This document shows, piece after piece, positions 44,903 through 54,195 of a stretch of 64,000 nucleotides of DNA (positions are counted from its first letter, which is position 1; each line of letters opens with the position of its first letter). Source of the stretch: Rhizobium sp. SL42 (GTDB taxonomy: Bacteria > Pseudomonadota > Alphaproteobacteria > Rhizobiales > Rhizobiaceae); NCBI RefSeq assembly GCF_021729845.1, contig NZ_CP063397.1:3610001-3674000 (forward strand), in the 5' to 3' direction. Position numbers and translations under genes: made by a program. Below the pieces are notes generated by a model that saw only the letters and a program-made list of their open reading frames with translations, had not been told where the DNA came from and made no database searches.

Positions 44903-44959
44903 CAAACATGGGTGGATCTTCACCCATGTTTGCGGCCGTTTGGGCAGAAATCCACCCAT
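44903..44959 (+). promoter_or_regulatory. Two mutually exclusive hairpins upstream of the TctC-like gene
   Basis: CAAACATGGGTG (44903-44914) pairs perfectly with CACCCATGTTTG (44921-44932). Part of the same left arm, ATGGGTGGAT (44908-44917), can instead pair with ATCCACCCAT (44950-44959). The region lies 32 bp after the ABC gene and about 150 bp before the next start. It may be a terminator of the ABC gene, a switch-like leader, or a cluster of protein-binding sites. Confidence 0.5.
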
Positions 44960-45104
44960 CCCCCACCAAAGACGTGCAGCCGTCCTACAACCACAGCGCA
45001 TTGCCGTTGTTCGGTCTCACCGGAACGCGACAATCAACCCATCCGGACGGGCGCGGGAGGAGCTGTGGCCGCCGGATAGTCAACACATGACGGGAGGAAT
45101 GTTC

Positions 45105-46076
45105 ATGTCATTCGTTAAATCCATAATCGCGGCGGGCCTGCTGGCCGGCGTGGTGTCGGTCGGCACGGCGCAGGCCGAATTTCCCGAGCGTGCTGTCACG
45201 CTGGTCGTGCCCTTTGCCGCGGGCGGCTCGACCGATGTCGTCGCGCGGGTCATTGCCGAGCGCATGTCGACCGATCTCGGTCAGCAGGTCGTGGTGCAGA
45301 ATGTCGGCGGCGCCGGCGGCAGCCTCGGTGCTGGAAATGTCGCACGCGCAGAACCGGACGGCTACACGATCCTGATGGGCACCGTTGCCACCCATGCGCT
45401 CAATCCGCTGATCCTGAAGAACAAGCCCTATGATGCCGAAACCGACTTCGCCCCGGTCTCGTTGCTTGTGGTCGTTCCGAATGTGCTGGTCGTCAATCCG
45501 CAATTACCGGCAAAGGACGTCAAGGAACTGCTTGCCCTGCTGAAGGCCGAGCCGGAAAAGTACAGCTATGCCTCGTCGGGCAATGGCACTCCGCTGCATC
45601 TGTCAGGCGAATTGTTCAACGCCATGGCCGGCGTCAAGATGCAGCACGTGCCCTACAAGGGCTCCGGCCCTGCCCTCACCGATGTGATCGGCAACCAGGT
45701 CTCGATCATGTTCGACAATCTTCCTTCGTCCTCTGGCCACATCAAGGCCGGCACGTTGCGGGCGCTGGCCGTGACGACAGCCGAACGGGCGCCATCCTTC
45801 CCCGACGTGCCGACTATGGCCGAGGCTGGTATCCCAGGCTACGAGACCTATACCTGGAACGCGCTGTTTGCCCCGAAAGGCACGCCCAAGGAGGTCGTCG
45901 ACCGCCTGAACGCCTCGGCAAAAGTCGCCATGGCCGATCCGGCCGTTGTCGAGCGCATGAAGGAATTCAGCGCAACCGTCGTCGCATCGAGCCCCGAGGA
46001 ACTGGCAGCCCACGTCAAGGCCGAGATGGCCAAGTGGACACCTGTCGTGCGCGACGCCAACGTGCAGATGGACTGA
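45105..46076 (+). CDS. Tripartite tricarboxylate transporter receptor (TctC/Bug family)
   Basis: A 323-residue periplasmic binding protein. A signal peptide (residues 1-26, cut after AQA) is followed by FPERAVTLVVPFAAGGSTDVVARVIAERM, the Bug-family ligand loop, and GYTILMGTVATHALNP. Such receptors bind citrate or other carboxylates for the TctAB membrane pair. No tctA or tctB is within the window, so it is an orphan receptor. The ATG at 45105 has GGGAGG seven bases before it. Confidence 0.93.
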   Translation: MSFVKSIIAAGLLAGVVSVGTAQAEFPERAVTLVVPFAAGGSTDVVARVIAERMSTDLGQQVVVQNVGGAGGSLGAGNVARAEPDGYTILMGTVATHALNPLILKNKPYDAETDFAPVSLLVVVPNVLVVNPQLPAKDVKELLALLKAEPEKYSYASSGNGTPLHLSGELFNAMAGVKMQHVPYKGSGPALTDVIGNQVSIMFDNLPSSSGHIKAGTLRALAVTTAERAPSFPDVPTMAEAGIPGYETYTWNALFAPKGTPKEVVDRLNASAKVAMADPAVVERMKEFSATVVASSPEELAAHVKAEMAKWTPVVRDANVQMD

Positions 46077-46115
46077 TTGCCATCTCAATTTGCCCGTAAC
46101 AAGGAGACCGCCGGA

Positions 46116-47762
46116 TCAACCTCCGGCGGCTCTGCCGGCAACGCGTCCGGAGAACAGGCAGCCGCCGAGGAAGGTGCCCTCCAGCGCATTGTAGCCATGC
46201 ATGCCGCCACCGCCGAAGCCTGATACTTCCCCCGCCGCATAGAGCCCGGCAATCGGCTTGTTGTCGCGCGACAGCACCCGTCCGTCGAGATCGGTGTGCA
46301 AACCGCCCAGCGTCTTGCGGGTCAGGATATGCAGCCGGACCCCGATCAGCGGTCCCGCCTTGGGATCGAGCAGCCTGTGTGGCTTTGCCGTACGCATCAG
46401 TTTGTCGCCGAGATAGTTGCGCGCACCGCGAATGGCGGTGACCTGTGCATCCTTGCTGAACGTGTTGTCGATCTCCCGGTCGCGAGCCTCGATCTGCGTC
46501 CTGACATGGTGGATGCCAAGGCGATGTTCGCCGGTCACTGCGTTCATCGCCGAAATCAGGTCTTCCAGCGTGTCACGGACGACGAAGTCTTCCCCCTTGT
46601 CCATGAAAGCCTGGACCGGACCCGGCGGGTTCTTGCCCAGCCGTTTCAACAGCAGCGGCAGATCCTTTTCGGTCAGGTCGGGATTCTGCTCCGAACCGGA
46701 CAGCGCAAACTCCTTCTTGATGATCGCCTTGTTGAGGATGAACCAGGAATACTCATCCCCGCGCGCTCTGATCGCCTTCAGCGTCGCCAGCGTATCGAAG
46801 CCCGGCATGACCGGGGAGGCGAACCGGTTGCCATCGGCATCGCACCAGAACGAAGACGGTCCGGGCAGGATGCGGATCCCGTGGTTCGGCCAGATCGGAT
46901 CCCAGTTGCGCAGGCCCTCCGTGTAGTGCCACATCCGGTCGCCATTGATGACCTCGCCACCGGCCACCTGCGTTATCCCGAGCATGCGCCCATCGACATG
47001 GGCAGGCACGCCCGCGACCATCGATTTCGGCGGCGGCCCGAGCCGGTCCACAGGCCAGCTCTTGCGCACCAGATCGTGGTTGCCGCCGATGCCACCGGAA
47101 GCAACGATCACAGCGTCTGCCCGCACCTCGAAGCTGCCGATCACATTGCGCGAGCTGGTGGCGCCCCTTGGTGTCGCGTCGCCTGCCAGAACAGAACCGG
47201 CGGCACCCGTCACCGCGCCATCGGTAACAACCAGGCGATCCACCTGATGACGGAACAGGAACGTCAGCTTGCCAGCATCTGCAGCACTCCTGGCCCGCTG
47301 TACGAAGGGCGCAAGCACACCCGGGCCGGTGCCCCATGTCACATGAAAGCGCGGCACGGAATTGCCGTGTCCAGTGGCGAGCGCTCCGCCACGCTCGGCC
47401 CAGCCGACCACCGGAAACCAGCTTACCCCTTGCGCCTTCAGCCAGCTCCGCTTCTCGCCGGCGGCAAAATGCAGATAGGCCTCTGCCCATTGGCGTGGCC
47501 AGAAATCCTCGGTGCGATCAAACCCTGCCGAACCGAACCAGTCCTGCCGCGCGAGATCAAAGCTGTCGCGAATGCCCATCCGCCGTTGCTCGGGACTGTC
47601 GATGAAGAACAGGCCACCCAGCGACCAGAAAGCCTGGCCACCGAGATTTTGTTCGCCCTCCTGATCGATAACACCGACCTTGAGGCCCCGCTCCACCGCT
47701 TCGGTGGCGGCAACAAGGCCAGCCAAACCGGCACCGATGACCAGAATATCGAATTGCTGCAT
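46116..47762 (-). CDS. FAD-binding dehydrogenase, KsdD-like
   Basis: A 548-residue flavoprotein of the FAD-binding-2 family (3-ketosteroid dehydrogenase/fumarate reductase-like). The FAD motif is FDILVIGAGLAGLVAATEA; late conserved blocks are TLGGLHTDLDGRVLS and GLYAAGEVSGFGGGGMHGYNALEGTFLGGCLFSG. The true substrate is unknown; annotators often call it an FAD-binding dehydrogenase. The ATG at 47762 has GGGAGG upstream. The stop nearly meets that of the TctC-like gene, with a GC hairpin (46108-46129) between them. Confidence 0.9.
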   Translation of the reverse strand: MQQFDILVIGAGLAGLVAATEAVERGLKVGVIDQEGEQNLGGQAFWSLGGLFFIDSPEQRRMGIRDSFDLARQDWFGSAGFDRTEDFWPRQWAEAYLHFAAGEKRSWLKAQGVSWFPVVGWAERGGALATGHGNSVPRFHVTWGTGPGVLAPFVQRARSAADAGKLTFLFRHQVDRLVVTDGAVTGAAGSVLAGDATPRGATSSRNVIGSFEVRADAVIVASGGIGGNHDLVRKSWPVDRLGPPPKSMVAGVPAHVDGRMLGITQVAGGEVINGDRMWHYTEGLRNWDPIWPNHGIRILPGPSSFWCDADGNRFASPVMPGFDTLATLKAIRARGDEYSWFILNKAIIKKEFALSGSEQNPDLTEKDLPLLLKRLGKNPPGPVQAFMDKGEDFVVRDTLEDLISAMNAVTGEHRLGIHHVRTQIEARDREIDNTFSKDAQVTAIRGARNYLGDKLMRTAKPHRLLDPKAGPLIGVRLHILTRKTLGGLHTDLDGRVLSRDNKPIAGLYAAGEVSGFGGGGMHGYNALEGTFLGGCLFSGRVAGRAAGG

Positions 47763-47792
47763 GATGTCCTCCCGCAGCACGCAGTGTTACGC

Positions 47793-47806
47793 TTACGCGC
47801 ACGTAA
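47793..47806. promoter_or_regulatory. TetR-like operator candidate upstream of the flavoprotein gene
   Basis: TTACG-CGCA-CGTAA is a perfect 5-4-5 inverted repeat 31 bp before the start, in the only promoter-sized gap. A further TTACG lies just outside (47787-47791). No regulator gene is adjacent. Confidence 0.4.
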
Positions 47807-47851
47807 TACAATCCTCAAATAGGGTGGGTCTGGAACTGTACAGTACCGAAT

Positions 47852-48883
47852 TCACCGTTCAGTGAGTTTCAGCTCGATGCGGCGGTTCTGGGATCGTGCC
47901 TCGACGCTGTCGCCTTCGGCAATCGGCTGGTTTTCCCCGAAACCCGCAGCCACCAGACGGTTTGCGGGAACCCCTTGGGCAATGAGGTATTTCACCACCG
48001 AGATCGCACGTGCGGCAGACAGCTCCCAGTTGTCGGCGTAACGACCCGTTCCGGCGAGCGGCACATTGTCAGTATGACCATCGACACGCAGCACCCAGTT
48101 GATTTCCGGTGGAATCTCCCGCGCAAGATCAAGCAGGGCAGTACCCAGCTTTGCCATCTCGACCTCCCCGGCCGGATTGAGCACATTGCCGCCCGAAGGG
48201 AAAAGCACTTCCGACTGGAAGACGAAACGGTCACCGACGATGCGGATGTTTTCACGATCCGACAGGATTTCCCGCAGCCGGCCGAAGAAGTCGGATCGAT
48301 AGCGATTCAATTCCTGGACCCGCTGCGCCAGGGCCACGTTGAGCCGGCGGCCAAGATCGGAGATCTTCGCCTGGGAATTTGCATCCTTGGCTTCCGACGC
48401 CTGCAGCGCCTCCTCGATGGCAGCGATCTGTGCCCGCAATGCGGCGATCTGCTGGTTGAGCAGCTCGATCTGGCTCATTGCCCGCGTGCTGACCTGCTTT
48501 TCCGCGTCCAGTTCCTGAGTCAGCCTGCCCACTTTCACATTGGCCGCATCCGCAGACCCGGCTCCGCTTTCCAGAAGCTGCTGCAAGCGGCTTCGCTCGC
48601 TTTCCGAGGATGCCAGCGACGACTGCAGGCTGGCCAGTGTGTCCTCGAGATCCTGCTTGCCGCTCTTTTCAAGCGCCAGCAACTGTGTGAGTTCGGCAAT
48701 CTGGCTGTTCAGCCTGTTCAACACCTCGTCCTTGCCGGAAATCTCCCGGCTCAGGATGAACTGTGCCAGGACGAAGACCGTGAGCAGGAACATGATCGCC
48801 AGAAGCAGCGTCGACAGGGCATCGACGAAGCCCGGCCAGTAATCGACGGAGCGCTCCCGGCGCCGGTTGCGGCCGAGCGCCAT
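47852..48883 (-). CDS. OmpA/MotB-like peptidoglycan-binding membrane protein
   Basis: A 343-residue inner-membrane protein. A short basic N-terminus precedes one helix (about 19-42, GFVDALSTLLLAIMFLLTVFVLAQF), a long coiled coil (about 50-180), and a C-terminal OmpA-like domain (about 220-340) with VDGHTDNVPLAGTGRYADNWELSAARA. The Asp in the helix is placed as in MotB-type proton relays. It directly abuts the MotA-like gene, and the pair is conserved in rhizobia. Role unknown, probably a proton-driven envelope function. Confidence 0.88.
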   Translation of the reverse strand: MALGRNRRRERSVDYWPGFVDALSTLLLAIMFLLTVFVLAQFILSREISGKDEVLNRLNSQIAELTQLLALEKSGKQDLEDTLASLQSSLASSESERSRLQQLLESGAGSADAANVKVGRLTQELDAEKQVSTRAMSQIELLNQQIAALRAQIAAIEEALQASEAKDANSQAKISDLGRRLNVALAQRVQELNRYRSDFFGRLREILSDRENIRIVGDRFVFQSEVLFPSGGNVLNPAGEVEMAKLGTALLDLAREIPPEINWVLRVDGHTDNVPLAGTGRYADNWELSAARAISVVKYLIAQGVPANRLVAAGFGENQPIAEGDSVEARSQNRRIELKLTER

Positions 48884-49930
48884 TTACTTCGTCCCGCCGA
48901 TCTTGTCGTTCAGCCGGTCGAGCGTCTTGCGCATCGCGCGGGCGTCCTCCTGCTGCGCCTCGATCCAGTCGCGCAGCATCTGCTGTTCGTTGCGCATATT
49001 CTTCACCAGCCCCTGGATGCCCTCTGCCAGTCCGGCAATCGCAGCAACGGACCGTTCGCTGTTGCTCGTGTCGCCGCCTTCGCGATTGGCGAGCCTCGCA
49101 ACCTCCACAAGCAGCAGCTTCACATCCTCGCTGGCAACCGCGCCGCTGGCGTCGGAGACCATCGCCAGTTCGGAATCGAGGTCCGTCACGGAAGACAGCC
49201 AGTTTTCCAGTTCCGTATAGAAGCGGTTCTGCGCGCGGCCCGCCTGGAGATCGAGAAAACCGAGGACCAGCGAGCCGGACAGGCCGAGCAGCGAAGACGA
49301 AAACGCCGTTCCCATGCCGGCCAGTGGTGCCGTCAGGCCGGTCTTCAGCGCGGTCAGGACGTCATTGCTGTCGCCGGAAGACGGATCGAGCGACTGGATG
49401 ACATCGTTGATCGAGGCGATCGTACCCAGCAGGCCCCAGAAGGTGCCAAGCAGGCCGAGAAACACCAGCAGGCCGACGAGATAGCGTGTCGTATCGCGTG
49501 ATTCGTCGAGGCGGGTACCGATCGAATCGAGAATGGACCGCAGCGCGGTGCTGGAAATCGCCATCGAGCGGCGGCCGCCGATCAGCGATTTCATCGGGGC
49601 GAGTAGACGCGGGTCGCGACCGACGCGGTCGAAATCATTGCCGGCGGCACGGAAGGAATTGAACCAGCGGACTTCCGGGCGAAGCGCCAGCACATGGTTG
49701 AACACCAGGATGATGCCGACGGCCAGCACGCCAAGAATGAGGCCATTCAGCCCCGGATTGGTGACGAAGGCCGCGTGGGCCTGTCGATACAGGATGGCCG
49801 CGATGAAACCGACGATGATCAGGAAGATGACCATTGTGGTGAAGAAAGGCATCGGGCTGGAGAGCTTCTGGCCGTAATCCCCTGCTCGGGTTTCGCCCAC
49901 TTCCAGGTCCGCCAGCTTCACTTTCGCCAT
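48884..49930 (-). CDS. MotA/TolQ/ExbB-family membrane protein
   Basis: A 348-residue protein with helices near 30-50 and 58-80 and the paired helices around 150-175 (YLVGLLVFLGLLGTFWGLLGTIASI) and 205-225 (GTAFSSSLLGLSGSLVLGFLDL), the MotA/TolQ core. It immediately precedes the OmpA/MotB-like gene with no gap, so the two probably form a stator-type complex. It is distinct from the true TolQ of this window and from flagellar MotA. The C-terminal third is a coiled coil. Confidence 0.87.
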   Translation of the reverse strand: MAKVKLADLEVGETRAGDYGQKLSSPMPFFTTMVIFLIIVGFIAAILYRQAHAAFVTNPGLNGLILGVLAVGIILVFNHVLALRPEVRWFNSFRAAGNDFDRVGRDPRLLAPMKSLIGGRRSMAISSTALRSILDSIGTRLDESRDTTRYLVGLLVFLGLLGTFWGLLGTIASINDVIQSLDPSSGDSNDVLTALKTGLTAPLAGMGTAFSSSLLGLSGSLVLGFLDLQAGRAQNRFYTELENWLSSVTDLDSELAMVSDASGAVASEDVKLLLVEVARLANREGGDTSNSERSVAAIAGLAEGIQGLVKNMRNEQQMLRDWIEAQQEDARAMRKTLDRLNDKIGGTK

Positions 49931-50031
49931 GTGTACTCAACCTCCGGGGAATCTCAGTCCCGAAGGCTAGTAGAAAAATGAGACGAATTGAAGCCGGAAA
50001 GCCGCGTCATACAGCCCCGTTTTGAATGGCG

Positions 50032-50832
50032 TTACGCCTTCGGCACGGGACGATTAATCACTTCTTCCAAGGCTTTGCGAATATACTCGTTGCCGGCGAT
50101 CAAGGCACCGGTCTCGAACATGTCCTGCGTGCCCTTCATGTCGGAGACGAAACCGCCAGCTTCGCGGATCAGCAGCACACCGGCTGCTACATCCCAGATG
50201 TTGAGACCGGATTCCCAGAACCCATCCAGCCGACCAGCCGCGACATAGGCGAGATCGAGGGCAGCAGCGCCCATGCGCCGCACGCCGGAAACTTCGCCCA
50301 TGACATGACGCAGTTCGATGAGGAACTTGCCGTGCTGGCCACGACCGAGATGCGGCACACCGCAACCGATCACGCAATCCGAAAGCACCTTGCGGGCACC
50401 GACGCGGATGCGGCGATCGTTGAGAAAGGCGCCGCCGCCCTTCTCCGTTGTGTAGAGCTCGTCGGTCGCCGGGTTGAAGATCACGCCGGCGACAATTTCG
50501 CCATTGCGCTCCAGCGCGATCGAGACGGCAAACTGCGGAATGCCGTGCAGGAAGTTGGTCGTGCCATCAAGCGGATCGACGATCCAGCGATGTGCGCCAT
50601 CGGTGCCCTTGATCTCTTCGCTTTCCTCGCCAAGGAAACCATAGGTCGGACGCGCCTTCAAAAGCTCTTCCCGCACGATCTTCTCGGCGCGGAAATCAGC
50701 CTGCGAAACGAAGTCACCCGGACCCTTCACGGAGACCTGCAGGTTCTGCACTTCGCCGAAGTCGCGCGCCAGCGACTTGCCCGCCTTGATGGCGGACTGA
50801 ACCATGACGTTGAGAAGAGCTGAACGGGCCAT
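50032..50832 (-). CDS. suhB: Inositol monophosphatase family protein SuhB
   Basis: A 266-residue Mg2+-dependent phosphatase. The metal site is GEESEE plus WIVDPLDGTTNFLHG, with the C-terminal block WDVAAGVLLIREAGG. In E. coli SuhB also helps ribosomal RNA antitermination. The start at 50832 gives MARSALLNVMVQSAIKAGKSL, the family N-terminus. Confidence 0.95.
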   Translation of the reverse strand: MARSALLNVMVQSAIKAGKSLARDFGEVQNLQVSVKGPGDFVSQADFRAEKIVREELLKARPTYGFLGEESEEIKGTDGAHRWIVDPLDGTTNFLHGIPQFAVSIALERNGEIVAGVIFNPATDELYTTEKGGGAFLNDRRIRVGARKVLSDCVIGCGVPHLGRGQHGKFLIELRHVMGEVSGVRRMGAAALDLAYVAAGRLDGFWESGLNIWDVAAGVLLIREAGGFVSDMKGTQDMFETGALIAGNEYIRKALEEVINRPVPKA

Positions 50833-50974
50833 TCGGTGACAATCCTTGAAATTCGGTGGTCGCCTTAAGGAAGCGACAAGAGCGGCGCTTGCGCGCGGCA
50901 GCGGTTGCGCGGTTCAAGACCACAAAAATTGCCGGATTTCAAGGGGCATCCCGCCATCCGGTCATGCACAAGGC

Positions 50975-52240
50975 CTATAGCAGCCCCGCAGCCCAATGGG
51001 CGGCAAGGCCGGCACATACGGCGAGTAGCGAACCGAAAGCCACTTTGGCAGCAAAGCTGCGGCTGCCTGTCCCAGCAGCATAGAGCGCCTTCGCCACGAT
51101 GTTGGCGATCACCGCAAGGCCGATAGCCTCGACCGCAACGGCCGAGCTTAGCCGATCCGCCATGCCGGCAATCGTCACCGTGGCAGCATCGACATCAGCA
51201 AAGGCCGAAAGCACAGAGACGAGGTAAAGCCCGCCCTCGCCGAAGGCCTCGCTCGCCGCGCGGGCGAGGAAAGCGACGGCGGCGATGAGCAACGCCATGC
51301 GGATGACAGAACCGATTTCGAACGGATTGGCCGGCAGGTCGCCCTCACCCGCAGGTTCGCGCCAGCGCACGAAAAAGAGAGCCGCAGCAACCATCACCAG
51401 TGCCGCCGTTCCAAGACCCGGCACGACGGACCATCCCAGCGCGGGTGAAAGCGCCAGCATCAGAAACACGGTGCGGACCAGCGAAACGGCCCCGGCAACC
51501 AGCGCCCCGGCAGCAAGTCCCGCCGACGAACCGGCATTCAAGCTTCGTCGCGCAAGCGCAAGTGTCGTGCCCGTCGATGAGACGACACCGCCCACGGCGC
51601 CGGCCACCAGATCCCCCTGCCCCTGACCCAGCAGGCGCACGGCGACATAGCCCACATAAGAGATAGACGCGAGCGCGATGACCAGCACCACCAGACTGCG
51701 CGGCGACACCCCGCCAAAGGGACCCACTGGCTCGGCCGGGATCAGCGGCAATAGCACGAATGTCATCGCCAGAAGAATGACCGCCGAGCGCAATTCTTCC
51801 CATTTCAGTCGCCGGATCGCCCCATGCAGGAATTCCCGGCTCGCCAGAACCGTAACCATGGCCGCACCGCCGGCGGATGCCAGCACCATGTCGCCGATGA
51901 CCGAGAGCGTGCCAAGGCCGAATGTCGTCACGGCGGCAATCACGGTCGTGGCGCTGAAGGATTTCTGCGCCAGCGCTTCCATCACGCCGAAGCGCAGGAT
52001 GATCGCGGTGACGCAGAGCAGGAAACCGGTCACCACCAGCCCCGGAAAAGCTTCTCCCTTCACGGCAAGCTCGATCAGCCCCGCAAGGCCTCCCGTCATG
52101 CCGATCAGGGTAAAGGTCCGTATCCCGGCTGTTCGTCCACCCTCCGGCTCGTCACGCTCGCGCCAGTGACGCTCGACGCCGACGGCAGCACCGATGGCGA
52201 TGGCGAGGCCCAGACGCTGGAAAAGATCGAAGATTTCCAT
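50975..52240 (-). CDS. MgtC/SapB and DUF4010 family membrane protein
   Basis: A 421-residue protein with about twelve hydrophobic helices. The N-terminal quarter (LGLAIAIGAAVGVERHWRERDE, GGRTAGIRTFTLIGMTGG) is MgtC/SapB-like and the rest is DUF4010. Function unknown; MgtC-like proteins help survival at low Mg2+. The ATG at 52240 is preferred to one ten codons upstream. Confidence 0.87.
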   Translation of the reverse strand: MEIFDLFQRLGLAIAIGAAVGVERHWRERDEPEGGRTAGIRTFTLIGMTGGLAGLIELAVKGEAFPGLVVTGFLLCVTAIILRFGVMEALAQKSFSATTVIAAVTTFGLGTLSVIGDMVLASAGGAAMVTVLASREFLHGAIRRLKWEELRSAVILLAMTFVLLPLIPAEPVGPFGGVSPRSLVVLVIALASISYVGYVAVRLLGQGQGDLVAGAVGGVVSSTGTTLALARRSLNAGSSAGLAAGALVAGAVSLVRTVFLMLALSPALGWSVVPGLGTAALVMVAAALFFVRWREPAGEGDLPANPFEIGSVIRMALLIAAVAFLARAASEAFGEGGLYLVSVLSAFADVDAATVTIAGMADRLSSAVAVEAIGLAVIANIVAKALYAAGTGSRSFAAKVAFGSLLAVCAGLAAHWAAGLL

Positions 52241-52285
52241 GCCGCCGCTCCCCCAAGCGGTCGTATTCAAAAAAAACGAAGCGCG

Positions 52286-53533
52286 TCAGCTCCGGCGGAA
52301 GCGGTTAGCCCCGTCGATCGCCTGCTTCTGCTGTTCCTCGTTGAGACCGAGATAGAAGTCCTCAAGGGCCGGATCTGTCAGACCTGCACGACGCGACAAT
52401 ACATACCATTTTGCAGCCTCGACCGGGTCGGGCCGTGTGCCGAGTGCATTGATATAGAGATGCGACAGCCGGTTCTGCGCCACCACATTGCCGCGCTTGG
52501 CAGCAATGCTCAGCCAGCGAAAGCCGGCATCATAGTCGCGCGGGCCGTTGATGCCGTTGACCAGCCAGATGCCGATATCGAGCTGCGCCGTATCGAAACC
52601 GGCCTTCGCCGCCCGCTCAAGCCAATCACGGGCCTTGGCCTTCTTCTCCTCGGGCACATCCTTCAGGGCCGTATAGACCTGGGCCAGTGCATATTGCGCA
52701 TCCGCAATGCCCTGCTCGGACGCCTTCTCGTAGTAGGGCATGGCCATTGTCAGGCCACGGACGCCGGGATTGTCCGAAACAAGGATCTGCGCCCAGTTGA
52801 ACTGCGCCGAGCCATTGCCGGCATCGGCGGCATTGCGCATGTATTCGTCTGCCTTCGCCTTGTCGCGCGCGACGTATTTGCCCTCCATCAGAAGCAGGGC
52901 ATACTTGAACATCGCCGAGGGTTCGCCGCCCTGTGCCGCCTGGCCATACCAGAAGCTTGCGCCTTTCAGGTCGCGCTTGACGCCAAGCCCGCGTGACATG
53001 ATCTCAGCTAGCAAAGTCTGCGCCGCCGGATCGCCGAGTTGCGCCCGCGGCAGCGCCTTGTCCACCGCAGTCAGAAACAGGCCGCGCTGGAAGGCGCCAT
53101 AAGCCTCGTCCGGCTCTCCGGTAAATTCCTTTTCCTTCGGCACATCAGGAAGCGGCGTGCCCATGCGCAGGTAGATGTTGATCCCCTGCAATTCTTCTTC
53201 GCCACCGCCCTGACCAGCCTTGTCGCCTTTGCCAGCCTTGTCGGTCTTACCGGTCTGGTCGACCTTGCCCTCGCCGCGCCCGGACTTGATCTCCGGCTGC
53301 CGGGCATCGCGATCGGCGCGGTCCAGCGTTGTTGCATCGCCTTCGCTGCTGCTTGGCCGCTGGCCGCGATCGATCGTGCCGGCATCCTCGGGGTCTGCGG
53401 GCCGGATCGCCGGCGCATCGCCAATCTCCAGGCCATCTTCCGCATCCTGCGCATGCACGGCCGGCGCCGTTGCAAGGGCAAGCCCTGTGAAAGCGGCGAG
53501 AATCAGACGATGGAAGGACAAGGATTGGCGCAT
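52286..53533 (-). CDS. Exported Sel1/TPR-repeat protein
   Basis: A 415-residue protein. A signal peptide (residues 1-28, cut after VHA) is followed by a disordered, charged segment with GDKAGQGGG-type repeats (about 30-115) and then Sel1-like repeats (about 150-400, for example AEIMSRGLGVKRDLKGASFWYGQAAQGG). Sel1 proteins act as scaffolds. It starts nine bases after the ThiE-like stop, so the two are probably cotranscribed. The ATG at 53533 is chosen; TTG 53545 overlaps the upstream gene. Confidence 0.88.
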   Translation of the reverse strand: MRQSLSFHRLILAAFTGLALATAPAVHAQDAEDGLEIGDAPAIRPADPEDAGTIDRGQRPSSSEGDATTLDRADRDARQPEIKSGRGEGKVDQTGKTDKAGKGDKAGQGGGEEELQGINIYLRMGTPLPDVPKEKEFTGEPDEAYGAFQRGLFLTAVDKALPRAQLGDPAAQTLLAEIMSRGLGVKRDLKGASFWYGQAAQGGEPSAMFKYALLLMEGKYVARDKAKADEYMRNAADAGNGSAQFNWAQILVSDNPGVRGLTMAMPYYEKASEQGIADAQYALAQVYTALKDVPEEKKAKARDWLERAAKAGFDTAQLDIGIWLVNGINGPRDYDAGFRWLSIAAKRGNVVAQNRLSHLYINALGTRPDPVEAAKWYVLSRRAGLTDPALEDFYLGLNEEQQKQAIDGANRFRRS

Positions 53534-53541
53534 GGAGCGGT

Positions 53542-54195
53542 TCAATCTTCAAACCGTGGCGCTTTTTCGTCAAGTTCGGCATTCACCTGGGAAACAATCG
53601 TCGCAGCCATGGCCGGATCGTCGAAAACCGCCTTGCCGAGTGCCACGAACTCGCAACCGCTCTCGGCCACGGCCACGGCCGAGGAAGGATCGGTGCCGCC
53701 CATGACGATGCACGGGATGGCGATCATCGCCGACCACCACTCGCCAAGAGCGATATTCTTCGAATGTGCTTCGGGCTTGATGTCGCCATCCAGCCTGCCG
53801 AAGAAGATGTAGTCCGGCTGCGCCTCGCCCATTTCCAGCGCGTGATGGCGGTCCATCGCGTTGCCGCCGCCAACGATCATCTTCGGCGTATGATTCTCGA
53901 CCGCCTCGGTCAGGGCTGCCGAATTGCCGCTGACATGCAGGCCGTCGGCCTTCACCCGCCCGGCGACCCGGCTGTTGTCGACGATCAGCGCCGCGGCACC
54001 CGCCTCCTGGATCACCGGAACCAACAGTTCGGCATGTTTCTGGAATGTCGCGTCATCCAGCGCGTATTGCGGAATGATCACGGACGCGACGTCGCCGCCG
54101 CGCAACGCATCACCTAGAATGCGCGCCTGCTCAGCGGCATCCGCCAGGTCCGGGACGATCAGCACGAGGCGGCAGCGATCTTGTGTCTTGGTCAT
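53542..54195 (-). CDS. ThiE/TenI-like thiamine phosphate synthase family protein
   Basis: A 217-residue TIM-barrel protein. The motifs are LIVDNSRVAGRVKADGLHVSG, PDYIFFGRLDG and MGGTDPSSAVAVAESGCEFVALGKAVF, as in thiamine phosphate synthases. Some signature residues of true ThiE differ (IVGGGNAMDRHHALE replaces the usual GxSxH-type segment), so it may be a paralogue with another role, and no thi genes are adjacent. The start at 54195 is chosen over 54282. Confidence 0.8.
   Translation of the reverse strand: MTKTQDRCRLVLIVPDLADAAEQARILGDALRGGDVASVIIPQYALDDATFQKHAELLVPVIQEAGAAALIVDNSRVAGRVKADGLHVSGNSAALTEAVENHTPKMIVGGGNAMDRHHALEMGEAQPDYIFFGRLDGDIKPEAHSKNIALGEWWSAMIAIPCIVMGGTDPSSAVAVAESGCEFVALGKAVFDDPAMAATIVSQVNAELDEKAPRFED

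Noticed and set aside
47852..49930. Zorya-type antiphage system
   Set aside because: The pair resembles ZorA/ZorB in layout only. No zorC, zorD or zorE gene, helicase or nuclease is adjacent, and the pair sits among housekeeping genes.
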